Notes under the pieces: model-generated
Database searches by the model: none
Seen by the model: only the letters and a program-made list of their open reading frames with translations
Told to the model about the DNA's origin: nothing
From: Acidobacteriaceae bacterium
GTDB lineage: Bacteria; Acidobacteriota; Terriglobia; Terriglobales; Acidobacteriaceae
NCBI GenBank assembly: GCA_030041515.1
Contig: JASHNS010000033.1
Coordinates: 1 to 46,616 of the forward strand
Direction of reading: 5' to 3'
Length of the DNA: 46,616 nt
Made by a program: the position numbers and the translations under genes
Shown here: positions 22,943 to 30,639 of the stretch, piece after piece
How the letters are laid out: every line of letters starts with the position of its first letter
How positions within the stretch are numbered: the stretch's first letter is position 1

Positions 22943-25900
22943 ATGAGCACAGTTCGAATCAATGAATTAGCGCGCGAGCTGGAAGTCAAGAGCAAGGAAA
23001 TTCTGGATGCTCTGGTCCAGGTTGGCGTGACGGAGAAAAAAACCCACTCGAGTTCGATCGAAGGGGACGAAGCCGAACGTGTGCGCGCGCATATCCTGCG
23101 CGAACGCGGCGGCAGCAGCGCGGCTGGCAAAGTGGAGCCGGAAGCGAAGCCGAGGATCGACTGGTCGCAGGCGCACAAACCGGGCGATATCGCAAGACAG
23201 CTGCTGGAACGCCGGGAGCAGGAAGAGCGCGCCCGCATGGCGCGCCCGGCAGTGGCGAAGCCAACGGTTGCCGCAGCTCCGTCTTCCGCGGCGCCCGTGC
23301 CCGAGAAGCCTGCTGCGCCTGCGAAGGCGGCACCCGTGGCGGCGCCCGCAGCCGCGGCTCCTCCGGTGGAAGAGCCGAAGCCCGCCCCAAGAAGGATTGT
23401 TCCGCAGCCGCGCCAGGCGCCGGCCGTGTTTGCCGCGCCGCCTCGTCCCGCCCCTGCAACCGGGCCCCCGGCAACGCCGGCCATTGCCGCAAAACCGCCA
23501 GCTGGTCCGGTGGTGGCAAAGCCTCCCGTGACGGCAGCTCCTGCGGCCGAAGCGCGTCCTCTATCGTCCACAGGGCAGGTCGTCGCAGTGAGACCTCCTG
23601 CGACTCCGGCAACGGCGGCTCCCGCGGCAGCAGAATCCATTCCGGTTGCACCGGAACCGCCCGCGCAGGCGGAGGCTCCGGCGATCGCGGAAGCAGCCGC
23701 AGCTCCGCAGCCCGAGGCCCCACCGGCGCCAGCCCCGCGGCGCGTGATCATGCCGCAGACCGGGCCGCGTCCGGTGTATAGTGCGCCACCACCTCCACCT
23801 GCTGCAGCCGCCAGTTCTCCGGCAGGAGGAATTCAGCGAGGCAGACCGATTTTCGACCGCCGCCCGGCGGCAGGACCTCCACGTCCAGGAATGGGCGGCC
23901 CCCCCCAGCCAGGACGCCGACCGATGCATCCGACGCGTTCGACTCCGGGAGGGCCCGGAGCGCCGGGTCAGCGGCCCGGCATGGGCGCTCGCCCTGGATT
24001 CGGTCAGCGGCCCGGATTCCGCCCTGGAATGGGTGGGGCCGGTTTAACTCCGCCACCTCCGGGTGAGGCGCCGCGTCCGGCTCGCCCCGCGCCGCGAGGA
24101 CGGGGACGCCAGCAGTACCCGAAGACCAAAGAAGGCCCGATGAAGGGCTTTTCTCCGCCGTCGCGCGCGGCCGCGCAGGTTCCGACGGGGCCGGTGCCCA
24201 TTACCCGCACGATCACTGTGACCGAAGGCATCAGCGTGAAGGATCTGGCGGAGAAGCTGGAGGTTCGCGCGAAGGACCTGATCGCGACGCTGCTGGTGCG
24301 CGGAGTTTTCGTCACCGTGAACCAGTCGCTCGATGCCGAGCTGGTGAAGGATGTGGCGGCGCAGTTCGGCGCCGACGTGTCGGTGATCAGCTTCGAGGAT
24401 CAGATGGCGAACGAGGCCATGGAGAGCATCCTCGCGACCGAGAACCCGGACGAGCTGGAAGTGACGCGGCCGCCGGTCGTGACGGTGATGGGCCATGTGG
24501 ATCACGGCAAGACGTCGCTGCTGGACGCCATCCGCGAGACCGATGTCGCCGGCGGCGAAGCAGGCGGCATCACGCAGCATATCGGCGCGTATAAGGTAAA
24601 AATCAGCAAGCCGGATTCGCCGGCGTTTGGGCGGGAGATTGTCTTCCTCGACACGCCGGGTCACGAAGCGTTTACGCGCATGCGCGCGCGCGGCGCGAAA
24701 GTCACTGACATCGTGGTGATCGTGGTGGCGGCCGATGACGGCGTGATGCCGCAGACGCTGGAAGCGATCGACCACGCCAAAGCGGCGAACGTGCCGATGA
24801 TCGTGGCCGTGAACAAAATCGATAAGCCCGAAGCGCAGCCGGATCGCGTGAAGAAACAGCTCGGGGATCGTGGCCTGGTTCCGGAAGACTGGGGCGGCAG
24901 CACGGTGTTTGTTGATGTGTCGGCGAAGAAGCGGATCAATCTGGATCTGCTGCTGGAGATGATCTGCCTGGTGGCCGATCTGCAGACGCTGAAAGCAACG
25001 CCGAACCGCGCAGCTGTCGGCACAGTGATCGAAGCCAAGCTGGATCGGGGACGCGGCGCGGTGGCATCGGTGCTGGTGCAGAACGGCACGCTGAAAACCC
25101 AGGACAACTTTGTGGTTGGAAATACCTTCGGCAAGATTCGCGCGATGTTCGACGATCGCGGACGGGCCGTGGAGGAAGCCGGACCGTCGACGCCGGTGGA
25201 GATTCTGGGCCTGGAGGCAATGCCGGACGCCGGCGATACGTTCCTGGTGGTGAGCGACCGCGACAAGGCGCGGGGCATCGGGCAATATCGCAAGATGCGC
25301 GAGCGCGAGCAGCAACTGGCCAAGTCGTCGCGGGTGACGCTGGAAGGGCTGGCGGATCAGATCCAGCAGGCCGGCGTGAAGGAACTGCCGCTGATCCTGA
25401 AAGCCGACGTCACCGGGTCGGAGGAAGTGCTGGCCGACTCGCTGCAGAAGATGTCGACGGAAAAGGTGCGCATCAAGGTGATCCACTCCGGCGTGGGCGC
25501 GATCACCGAGAGCGATGTGCTGCTGGCGTCGGCGTCGAACGCGATCATCATCGGCTTCAACGTTCGGCCGGAGCGCAAGGTGTCCGACCTGGCCGAGCAG
25601 GAAGACGTGGAGATCCGGCTGCACACGATCATCTACGAGCTGCAGGACGAGATTCGTAAGGCGATGCTGGGGCTGCTGGAGCCGGTCTTTAAAGAGAACT
25701 ACCTGGGACGGGCGGAGGTTCTCAACGTCTTCCACATCCCAAAGGTGGGAACGATTGCCGGCTGCCGCGTGACTGACGGCATCCTGCGGCGCGATGCCGA
25801 AGCGCGGCTGGTGCGCGATGGCGTGCCCGTCTTCAAAGGCAAGGTGACTTCGCTGAAGCGCTTCAAGGACGACGCGAAGGAAGTGACCAACGGCATGGAG

Positions 25901-25996
25901 TGCGGCGTGAGCCTCTCGAACTACAACGACGTGAAGGTGGGAGACACCATCGAAGCGTTCGTGACCGAGAAGATCGCTGCGGTGCTGACGGCGTAA
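22943..25996 (+). CDS. infB: translation initiation factor IF-2
   Basis: 1017 aa GTPase that places initiator tRNA on the ribosome. An IF2_N domain is at 1-55 (STVRINELARELEVKSKEIL). A long Pro/Ala/Gly-rich linker (about 95-415) follows, then a second IF2_N-like segment (ITVTEGISVKDLAEKLEVRA). The G domain has G1 GHVDHGKT (517-524), DTPGHEAF, NKID and SAKK, followed by the usual domains II, III and IV. Its start overlaps nothing; the 234-bp gap after nusA has no gene I accept. A strong terminator follows, so this operon ends here without rbfA and truB, which often come next. Confidence 0.98.
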   Translation: MSTVRINELARELEVKSKEILDALVQVGVTEKKTHSSSIEGDEAERVRAHILRERGGSSAAGKVEPEAKPRIDWSQAHKPGDIARQLLERREQEERARMARPAVAKPTVAAAPSSAAPVPEKPAAPAKAAPVAAPAAAAPPVEEPKPAPRRIVPQPRQAPAVFAAPPRPAPATGPPATPAIAAKPPAGPVVAKPPVTAAPAAEARPLSSTGQVVAVRPPATPATAAPAAAESIPVAPEPPAQAEAPAIAEAAAAPQPEAPPAPAPRRVIMPQTGPRPVYSAPPPPPAAAASSPAGGIQRGRPIFDRRPAAGPPRPGMGGPPQPGRRPMHPTRSTPGGPGAPGQRPGMGARPGFGQRPGFRPGMGGAGLTPPPPGEAPRPARPAPRGRGRQQYPKTKEGPMKGFSPPSRAAAQVPTGPVPITRTITVTEGISVKDLAEKLEVRAKDLIATLLVRGVFVTVNQSLDAELVKDVAAQFGADVSVISFEDQMANEAMESILATENPDELEVTRPPVVTVMGHVDHGKTSLLDAIRETDVAGGEAGGITQHIGAYKVKISKPDSPAFGREIVFLDTPGHEAFTRMRARGAKVTDIVVIVVAADDGVMPQTLEAIDHAKAANVPMIVAVNKIDKPEAQPDRVKKQLGDRGLVPEDWGGSTVFVDVSAKKRINLDLLLEMICLVADLQTLKATPNRAAVGTVIEAKLDRGRGAVASVLVQNGTLKTQDNFVVGNTFGKIRAMFDDRGRAVEEAGPSTPVEILGLEAMPDAGDTFLVVSDRDKARGIGQYRKMREREQQLAKSSRVTLEGLADQIQQAGVKELPLILKADVTGSEEVLADSLQKMSTEKVRIKVIHSGVGAITESDVLLASASNAIIIGFNVRPERKVSDLAEQEDVEIRLHTIIYELQDEIRKAMLGLLEPVFKENYLGRAEVLNVFHIPKVGTIAGCRVTDGILRRDAEARLVRDGVPVFKGKVTSLKRFKDDAKEVTNGMECGVSLSNYNDVKVGDTIEAFVTEKIAAVLTA

Positions 25997-26033
25997 AAGC
26001 AGCAGCCGGCATTCAGCCGGCGGCAAAAATCAG

Positions 26034-26061
26034 AGCGCCTGGCGAGAGCCGGGCGCTTTTT
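26034..26061 (+). terminator. rho-independent terminator of the rimP-nusA-infB operon
   Basis: Stem AGCGCCTGGC/GCCGGGCGCT (ten pairs, one of them G-T) with a GAGA loop, followed by TTTTATTT. The opposite strand reads into TGATTTTT, so it may also end the small convergent gene whose stop codon lies at its edge. A second small palindrome (GCCGGC-ATTCA-GCCGGC, 26005-26021) precedes it. Confidence 0.85.
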
Positions 26062-26248
26062 ATTTCATGTGAGCCGGCGCGGGACCGCGTCGCGTGCGAT
26101 CGTGGCGCAGAAGCGGTGGGCAGCCCGGCCGCGATCGCAACCAGTCGCCCAGCAGTGGAAGCAGAATCCAGAGGATGATGCCGATTCCCCCCAACTCGCC
26201 GAGCAGCAGAAAACAGGCCGTCAAATGCCCCATCGCCTCACGTTCCAT
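26060..26248 (-). CDS. small hypothetical membrane protein
   Basis: 62 aa. One hydrophobic stretch, from about residue 8 to 36 (LTACFLLLGELGGIGIILW then ILLPLLGDWL), followed by a basic tail rich in Arg, His and Pro, suggests a single-pass membrane protein with a cytoplasmic C terminus. It has no recognisable family. The start could be ATG 26248 or the Met five codons later. The stop codon lies in the T-tract of the infB terminator. It is short, so coding is plausible rather than certain. Confidence 0.45.
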   Translation of the reverse strand: MEREAMGHLTACFLLLGELGGIGIILWILLPLLGDWLRSRPGCPPLLRHDRTRRGPAPAHMK

Positions 26249-26407
26249 ATTCTGATTGGACGGCGGTTTTCGTAAGGGCGAAGACAGCCGTTTCCAAAGA
26301 AGTTATAAGGGCCGGGGAGCTTGCTGAATCAGCGGGACTTGCCGGTGTGCGACAGACACGGTAGAGTGCGAAAAACCGCTGCAACGGCCTGGGGGGGGAC
26401 GATCCGG

Positions 26408-27004
26408 ATGGGGACGAGGAATCCGAAAGTCGATGCGTATATCGCGAAGGCGAAACCGTTCGCGCAGCCGATCCTGGAGCATCTGCGCGAGCTGCTGCAC
26501 AAGGGCTGCCCGCAGGTGGAAGAGTCCATCAAGTGGAACATGCCATTCTTCGAGTACAAGGGCGCCATCCTGGGGTGCATGGCCGGGTTCAGGGATCACT
26601 GCAGCTTCGGCTTCTGGGATAAAGGCATGGGGTCGGAGATGCGCATCGGCGGAAGCGGTCCGCTGCGCCACATCAAGACCCTCGAGAGCTTGCCTTCAGA
26701 CAAGCAGATGCTCCAGTGGATCCGCGAGACGGCGAAGCGAGTGGATGGCGGCGAGTATCAGAATCCAATGGCCGCGCGGAGCCGCAAACCGAAGCCCGAG
26801 GCTGTGGTGCCCGCGGAGCTGACGGCGGCATTGAAAAAAAACAAAAGGGCGGCGTTGTCCTTTGCGGCATTCAGTCCGAGCTGCCGCCGCGAGTACGCCG
26901 AATGGATCGCTGATGCGAAACGCGAAGAGACCCGGGCAAAGCGCGTAGCGACCGCCGTGGAATGGATCGCGGAAGGGAAGCAGCGGAACTGGAAGTATCA
27001 GTAA
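26408..27004 (+). CDS. DUF1801/YdeI-like protein
   Basis: 198 aa. The N-terminal half (VDAYIAKAKPFAQPILEHLRELLHKG, EESIKWNMPFFEYKGAILGCM, and the turn before CSFGFWDKG) is the DUF1801 fold. The C-terminal half (VPAELTAALKKNKRAALSFAAFSPSCRREYAEWIADAKREETRAKR, broken into two helices by SPSC) matches the YdeI/OmpD-associated family, which has been linked to stress and antimicrobial-peptide tolerance in other bacteria. The ATG at 26408 precedes the domain directly; the upstream open frame lacks conservation. It is convergent with the next membrane-protein gene. Confidence 0.8.
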   Translation: MGTRNPKVDAYIAKAKPFAQPILEHLRELLHKGCPQVEESIKWNMPFFEYKGAILGCMAGFRDHCSFGFWDKGMGSEMRIGGSGPLRHIKTLESLPSDKQMLQWIRETAKRVDGGEYQNPMAARSRKPKPEAVVPAELTAALKKNKRAALSFAAFSPSCRREYAEWIADAKREETRAKRVATAVEWIAEGKQRNWKYQ

Positions 27005-27042
27005 GGCGCCGCGAGCGTCGGCGCGGCCCTGCCCGATGCTCG

Positions 27043-27954
27043 CTATGCGGAAGCGTGCGTATTTTCGACGAGCGAAGGCCTCGCCGAACGATCCGATGGC
27101 GCTGGACTTGTGCCTAAACCCGCGAGCAGAACGGTCCCGGCGTAGAGCAGCGTGTCGCCCACGTAGTTGAGGCCCTCCACCGGGTTGGTGTGGAACTCCG
27201 ACACCAGCATGGGGCCGTAGTAAACGATCGTCACCAGCAAAAGCACGCATCCCGCGCCGGCAGCGGCGATGCGCACCGTGGGACGGAAAAAGAGCCCAAT
27301 CCCGCCGAGCAGCAGGGCGATCCCGACAATCCAGGCGATGACCACGGGCACCGGCACCCACGCGGGCGCGAGCTTTTCCAGCGGTACGCCGACGACGTGG
27401 TGGGGATGCAGGAAGTGCTCGACGGCATAGAAGATCATCACCGCTCCGACGATGGCGCGGCCGGTGCGCATGAGCGCCGCGCTCGCCAGGCTTGCGCGAG
27501 GCCAGACGCTGCCGCCCAGCACCATGGCGCCGCCGGCGAAGGACATCTCACGGACGAAGAGAATCCAGAAGAAGCGCTGATGGACTCCTGCAGGAATGTT
27601 CGGGACGTCGAGGGTAACGACGATGAGAAGCATCATCAGAGCCACGAGCGGCGCCGACCAGCGGACACACCGCGCAAGGATGAAGCTGATGGCCGCGGCC
27701 AGCCACGCGAAACCCACGAACCAGACCCAGAACAGGTGCGCCGGCAGCCAGTGCGGCACCATCGGCGCCATGCCACGCGAATCCGTAAAGTGCTCTGCAG
27801 CAAAAACCGCAAGAGCGATGGCGTAACAGAGCGGTCCCAGCACCAGAATCCGCTCGACCCCCATGGCCGCGGCGAAACGCGCGCGCACCAGAGCCACTCC
27901 CACCACCAGAGTGGCAACGCCGGCGGCGATCATTCCGCCAACTTCAACGGTCAT
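27043..27954 (-). CDS. DoxX-like polytopic membrane protein
   Basis: 303 aa with about eight hydrophobic segments, e.g. 5-24 (VGGMIAAGVATLVVGVALV), 38-52, 73-92 (FWVWFVGFAWLAAAISFIL), 98-112 and several in the second half around VIAWIVGIALLLGGIGLFF and AGCVLLLVTIVYYGPML. A His-rich HFLHPHHVVGVPLEKLAPAW in the middle, followed by PVPVVIAWIVG, is reminiscent of DoxX/DoxD-like proteins. The SD is excellent (GGAGAGGGGA directly before ATG). It may handle quinones or redox partners, but no substrate can be inferred. It starts about 120 bp from the divergent riboswitch-locus promoter. Confidence 0.7.
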   Translation of the reverse strand: MTVEVGGMIAAGVATLVVGVALVRARFAAAMGVERILVLGPLCYAIALAVFAAEHFTDSRGMAPMVPHWLPAHLFWVWFVGFAWLAAAISFILARCVRWSAPLVALMMLLIVVTLDVPNIPAGVHQRFFWILFVREMSFAGGAMVLGGSVWPRASLASAALMRTGRAIVGAVMIFYAVEHFLHPHHVVGVPLEKLAPAWVPVPVVIAWIVGIALLLGGIGLFFRPTVRIAAAGAGCVLLLVTIVYYGPMLVSEFHTNPVEGLNYVGDTLLYAGTVLLAGLGTSPAPSDRSARPSLVENTHASA

Positions 27955-28071
27955 TCCCCTCTCCTCCGCGGCGCTGCATGCGAGCGGACACGACAGCGCA
28001 GAGCGGCCAGTTTACGGGCGCGGCGGGATGGGAAACATGACCACTTTCCGCAGGTTGGGCATGGCCAGATG

Positions 28072-28100
28072 TTGCATCGCGAAGCAACGTGTGATATCTA
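28072..28100 (+). promoter_or_regulatory. predicted promoter of the SAM-riboswitch locus
   Basis: TTGCAT (28072-28077), a 17-base spacer and TATCTA (28095-28100). Predicted transcription start is near 28107, about 30 nt before the P1 stem of the riboswitch. The rest of the 412-bp gap between the membrane-protein gene and the threonine-synthase gene is taken up by the riboswitch and its expression region. Confidence 0.5.
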
Positions 28101-28138
28101 ATGAGTATTCAAGTTTGCTCCTCAAGAGCGAGCCTGAA

Positions 28139-28250
28139 TTTCATGCAGAGTGGCTGAGGGACGGGCCCTGTGACGCCACGACAACCGGCCTGAGCAATTC
28201 GGGATCACGGTGTCAACTCTCGCCCGCCGTAACAAGCGGGGTACATGAGA
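28139..28250 (+). promoter_or_regulatory. SAM-I (S-box) riboswitch
   Basis: P1 is formed by TTTCATG (28139-28145) and CATGAGA (28244-28250), seven pairs including a G-T. AGAG (28147-28150) and the kink-turn core GAGGGAC (28156-28162) with GGGCCC follow, as in the S-box. P2 is GTGGC/GCCAC (28150-28154/28175-28179). The pseudoknot-side ACAACC (28181-28186) is present, with A for the first G of the consensus GGCAACC. P3 is CCTGA/TCGGG, GGTGTCAACTC follows, and P4 is CCCGC/GCGGG (28223-28227/28236-28240). It should sense S-adenosylmethionine and repress the downstream genes when SAM is abundant. Confidence 0.93.
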
Positions 28251-28345
28251 TTCGGGGTGCAGCTGGATCGCATCTCGCAAAATCCTCGTAGTGAGAAGTG
28301 CAAGCGTAGCTCGACGTCACGCGCCCGTATATTCTTCCGACGCCG

Positions 28346-28361
28346 CTCTCGAAACCGAGGG
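28346..28361 (+). promoter_or_regulatory. hairpin sequestering the SD of the threonine-synthase-like gene
   Basis: CTCTCG (28346-28351), loop AAAC, then CGAGGG (28356-28361): six pairs that hide the SD GAGG lying 6 bases before ATG 28367. No T-run terminator is visible between the aptamer and the gene, so the riboswitch may act on translation by controlling this hairpin, or on transcription through a structure I cannot resolve by eye. Confidence 0.45.
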
Positions 28362-28366
28362 CTGGA

Positions 28367-29635
28367 ATGGCTGCTGCTTACGAACTGCGATGCCGGGAAT
28401 GCGGGAAGCGCTTCGATAACGCCCCGCTGTCGATCTGCGACGAGTGCTTTTCTCCGCTGGAAGTGAAATGCGACCTGGACGCGGCAAAACGCGCATTCAC
28501 GCGCGAGAAGATTGCCGCTGGCCCCACGAGCATGTGGCGCTATCAGGCGCTGCTGCCGGTTCCGGACGGTTACAAGCCGACCACTCCGGCGGGTTGGACG
28601 CCGCTGCTGCGCGCGCCGCGGCTGGCGGACCGCATCGGCGCGAAGAATCTCTGGATCAAGAATGACGCCGTCTGCCTGCCTACGCTGAGCTTCAAGGATC
28701 GCGTGGTCGCCGTGGCGCTGGCCAACGCCCAGACCTTCGGATTCGATACCGTGGGGTGCTCGTCGACCGGCAATCTGGCGAACGCAGTGGCGGCGCAGGC
28801 GGCCCGGCTGGGGCTGAAGACCTACATTCTCGTTCCCGCCGATCTGGAGCCGGCCAAGATCCTGAACACGCAGGTCTACGGCGCCACGCTGGTGCGCATC
28901 GACGGCAACTACGACCACGTGAACCGGCTCTGCTCGCAGATTGCCGATCGCTACAACTGGGGATTTGTGAATGTGAATTTGCGGCCGTACTACGCCGAGG
29001 GCTCGAAGACCGTCGGTTTCGAGATTGCGGAGCAACTGGGCTGGCGGCTGCCCGACAACGTCGTTGTGCCGATGGCGGGTGGTTCGCTGATCACGAAGAT
29101 CCGCAAGGCCTTCAAGGAGCTGATCGAGCTGGGCCTGGTTGAGGAGAAGGAGGTGCGTTTCTTCGGAGCGCAGGCAACGGGCTGCTCGCCCATTGCTGTG
29201 GCCGTGAAGACGGGCGCCGACTCCATAGAGCCGCAGCGCCCGCGGACGATTGCGCGCTCGCTGGCGATTGGCAATCCCGCCGACGGCGTTTACGCCGCGC
29301 GAGCCATCCGCGACAGCGGGGGATGGGCCGAGGACGTCTCGGACGTGGAGATCGTCTCCGCGATCCAGGAGCTGGCCGAGACCGAGGGAGTCTTTACGGA
29401 AACGGCGGGTGGCGTGACCACAGCGGTGACGGCGCGGCTCTACGCGCATGGCCGCATCCAGCCCGAAGAGCTGACGGTAAGCTGCATTACCGGCAACGGG
29501 CTGAAAACGACCGATGCGCTGCACGGGGCCTACGAGCAGGAGGCGGCGATCCGGCCGCGGCTGACCGACTTCGAAACGTATCTGGAAGACCGCAGTGAAG
29601 AGCGGGAACTGGTGGGAGGGTCAAGTGTCCGTTAG
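28367..29635 (+). CDS. thrC: threonine-synthase-family PLP enzyme, SAM-riboswitch controlled
   Basis: 422 aa fold-type II PLP enzyme. The N-terminal zinc ribbon has C9, C12, C24 and C27 (CREC, CDEC), as in archaeal-type threonine synthases. The Schiff-base lysine is K110 in LPTLSFKDR, and the phosphate-binding loop is SSTGNLANAVAA (132-143). SCITGNGLKTTDAL is the C-terminal cofactor-ring contact. Canonically it converts O-phosphohomoserine to threonine. The upstream SAM riboswitch and the overlapping CysO-like carrier gene (11 bp overlap) suggest instead, or in addition, a sulfur-transfer reaction such as homocysteine formation from O-phosphohomoserine and a carrier thiocarboxylate. That role is inference; ordinary threonine synthase remains possible. 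Confidence 0.85.
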   Translation: MAAAYELRCRECGKRFDNAPLSICDECFSPLEVKCDLDAAKRAFTREKIAAGPTSMWRYQALLPVPDGYKPTTPAGWTPLLRAPRLADRIGAKNLWIKNDAVCLPTLSFKDRVVAVALANAQTFGFDTVGCSSTGNLANAVAAQAARLGLKTYILVPADLEPAKILNTQVYGATLVRIDGNYDHVNRLCSQIADRYNWGFVNVNLRPYYAEGSKTVGFEIAEQLGWRLPDNVVVPMAGGSLITKIRKAFKELIELGLVEEKEVRFFGAQATGCSPIAVAVKTGADSIEPQRPRTIARSLAIGNPADGVYAARAIRDSGGWAEDVSDVEIVSAIQELAETEGVFTETAGGVTTAVTARLYAHGRIQPEELTVSCITGNGLKTTDALHGAYEQEAAIRPRLTDFETYLEDRSEERELVGGSSVR

Positions 29636-29999
29636 AGTTTTGTTGCCGAATGCCTTTCAAAAGCATACGAACGGGACACGGGAAATCCGGTCCGAAGCAG
29701 GAAACCTGCCGCAGCTGATCACCGACATCGAGACGCAGTTTCCCGCGCTCAAATCGCATCTCCGCGATGACCAGGGGCAGGTGCGGCGCTTCATCAACTT
29801 CTACGTCAACGAGGAAGACATTCGCTTTCTCGGAAACGAGAAGTACGCGTTTCAGGAAGGCGACGAGGTGCTGGTGATCCCGTCCATCGCAGGAGGGTGC
29901 TGCGCGCACGGCGGGACGCGCTTTTCGGGCGTAAAACCTCGCGGGCTGTGTGCCTGTTGTTCGTATTGCGGACAGGAAGAGTGCATCTGCGGGGACTAG
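29625..29999 (+). CDS. CysO/MoaD-like sulfur carrier with a cysteine-rich C-terminal extension
   Basis: 124 aa from GTG (SD GGGAGGG 4 bases upstream, inside the preceding gene). Residues 1-91 are a ubiquitin-like beta-grasp carrier very like Mycobacterium CysO (VRRFINFYVNEEDIRFLG, GDEVLVIPSIAGG). Carriers of this type must end in Gly-Gly to be adenylated and thiocarboxylated; here the Gly-Gly is G90-G91 and 33 further residues follow, with eight cysteines (C92, C93, C109, C111, C112, C115, C120, C122). A JAMM-type protease could remove the tail. The tail itself looks metal-binding. No protease or E1-like activating gene is in this window. Confidence 0.88.
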   Translation: MSVRVLLPNAFQKHTNGTREIRSEAGNLPQLITDIETQFPALKSHLRDDQGQVRRFINFYVNEEDIRFLGNEKYAFQEGDEVLVIPSIAGGCCAHGGTRFSGVKPRGLCACCSYCGQEECICGD

Positions 30000-30056
30000 C
30001 TTCGCGAGCGGCAGCGGACGGCGCCGGTGCATCTCACTCGAACAAGGAGAGATGCT

Positions 30057-30197
30057 ATGGCCGATACGAAAAAATGCGCGAACCCCGCCTGCAGCTGTGT
30101 TCCGCCCCAGGGAGAGAAATTCTGCAGCCCGCATTGCGAGGCGTTGAGCAAAACGCCGGAAGTCGTATGCCAGTGCGGCCATCCGGGGTGCAGCTAG
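30057..30197 (+). CDS. small metallothionein-like protein
   Basis: 46 aa, ATG 30057 with a strong SD (AAGGAGAG, 5 bases before ATG). It has eight cysteines (7, 12, 14, 23, 27, 38, 40, 45) and two histidines (26, 42). The pattern CANPACSCVPP, FCSPHCE and CQCGHPGCS follows bacterial SmtA-type metallothioneins, which bind Zn2+ or Cd2+ (or Cu+). It lies 57 bp after the CysO-like gene with no terminator between, so it is likely on the same transcript, next to a protein that itself has a Cys-rich tail. It is short, but the SD and motif make it convincing. Confidence 0.85.
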   Translation: MADTKKCANPACSCVPPQGEKFCSPHCEALSKTPEVVCQCGHPGCS

Positions 30198-30323
30198 ATT
30201 CACCTTTCGCGGCGGTTCACGCAGCGAGGGTCGGCGGCAGCTCTCCAGATTCTCCCGGAGGGCTATCGCCGCTGGTCCGCGTATGGTACCTTCCAGGCAA
30301 TCCCCCTCTCAGGAGCCGGCGCG

Positions 30324-30563
30324 ATGGCCTGGACCGAGACGTTCCACTGCGACGTGTGCAACAAGCAAAGGAAAGAAAATTCGGAAGACTGGTGGCTGGT
30401 ATGGGACGAGCCGGTAGCCTCCGCCACCACAGAGCGTCCTGTACCCGCGATCAAGATCATGCGGTGGGACCTGCTGATGTCGCACTCGGCGGAGGCTCGG
30501 CATTTGTGCGGCGCACGCTGTTTGCACACCCTGCTGGATCGCTGGGTTTCGCAGCGGGACTAA
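30324..30563 (+). CDS. small CxxC hypothetical protein
   Basis: 79 aa, unknown. Cysteines C9 and C12 (FHCDVCNKQR), then C62 and C66 (HLCGARCLHTLL), could form a zinc site. An acidic, Trp-rich middle (SEDWWLVWDEP) separates them. The SD is good: AGGAG 8 bases before ATG. It starts 126 bp after the metallothionein stop and ends 76 bp before the MFS gene. The stretch 30198-30323 shows no terminator or clear promoter. Confidence 0.65.
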   Translation: MAWTETFHCDVCNKQRKENSEDWWLVWDEPVASATTERPVPAIKIMRWDLLMSHSAEARHLCGARCLHTLLDRWVSQRD

Positions 30564-30639
30564 GGGTTGCGCCCACGGCGACACGCCTCGGCACTGCTGC
30601 GTGGCGTTCGAGCCCGAGGGGTTTTGGTAAGCTGCTGAG

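Noticed and set aside
22741-22946. Possible small gene between nusA and infB ending in an ATGA overlap with infB
   Set aside because: No SD, composition unlike neighbouring genes and no similarity to YlxR; the overlap is probably chance.
24044-26026. Long minus-strand frame across infB
   Set aside because: His/Arg-rich antisense shadow of a GC-rich gene; infB on the plus strand is unambiguous.
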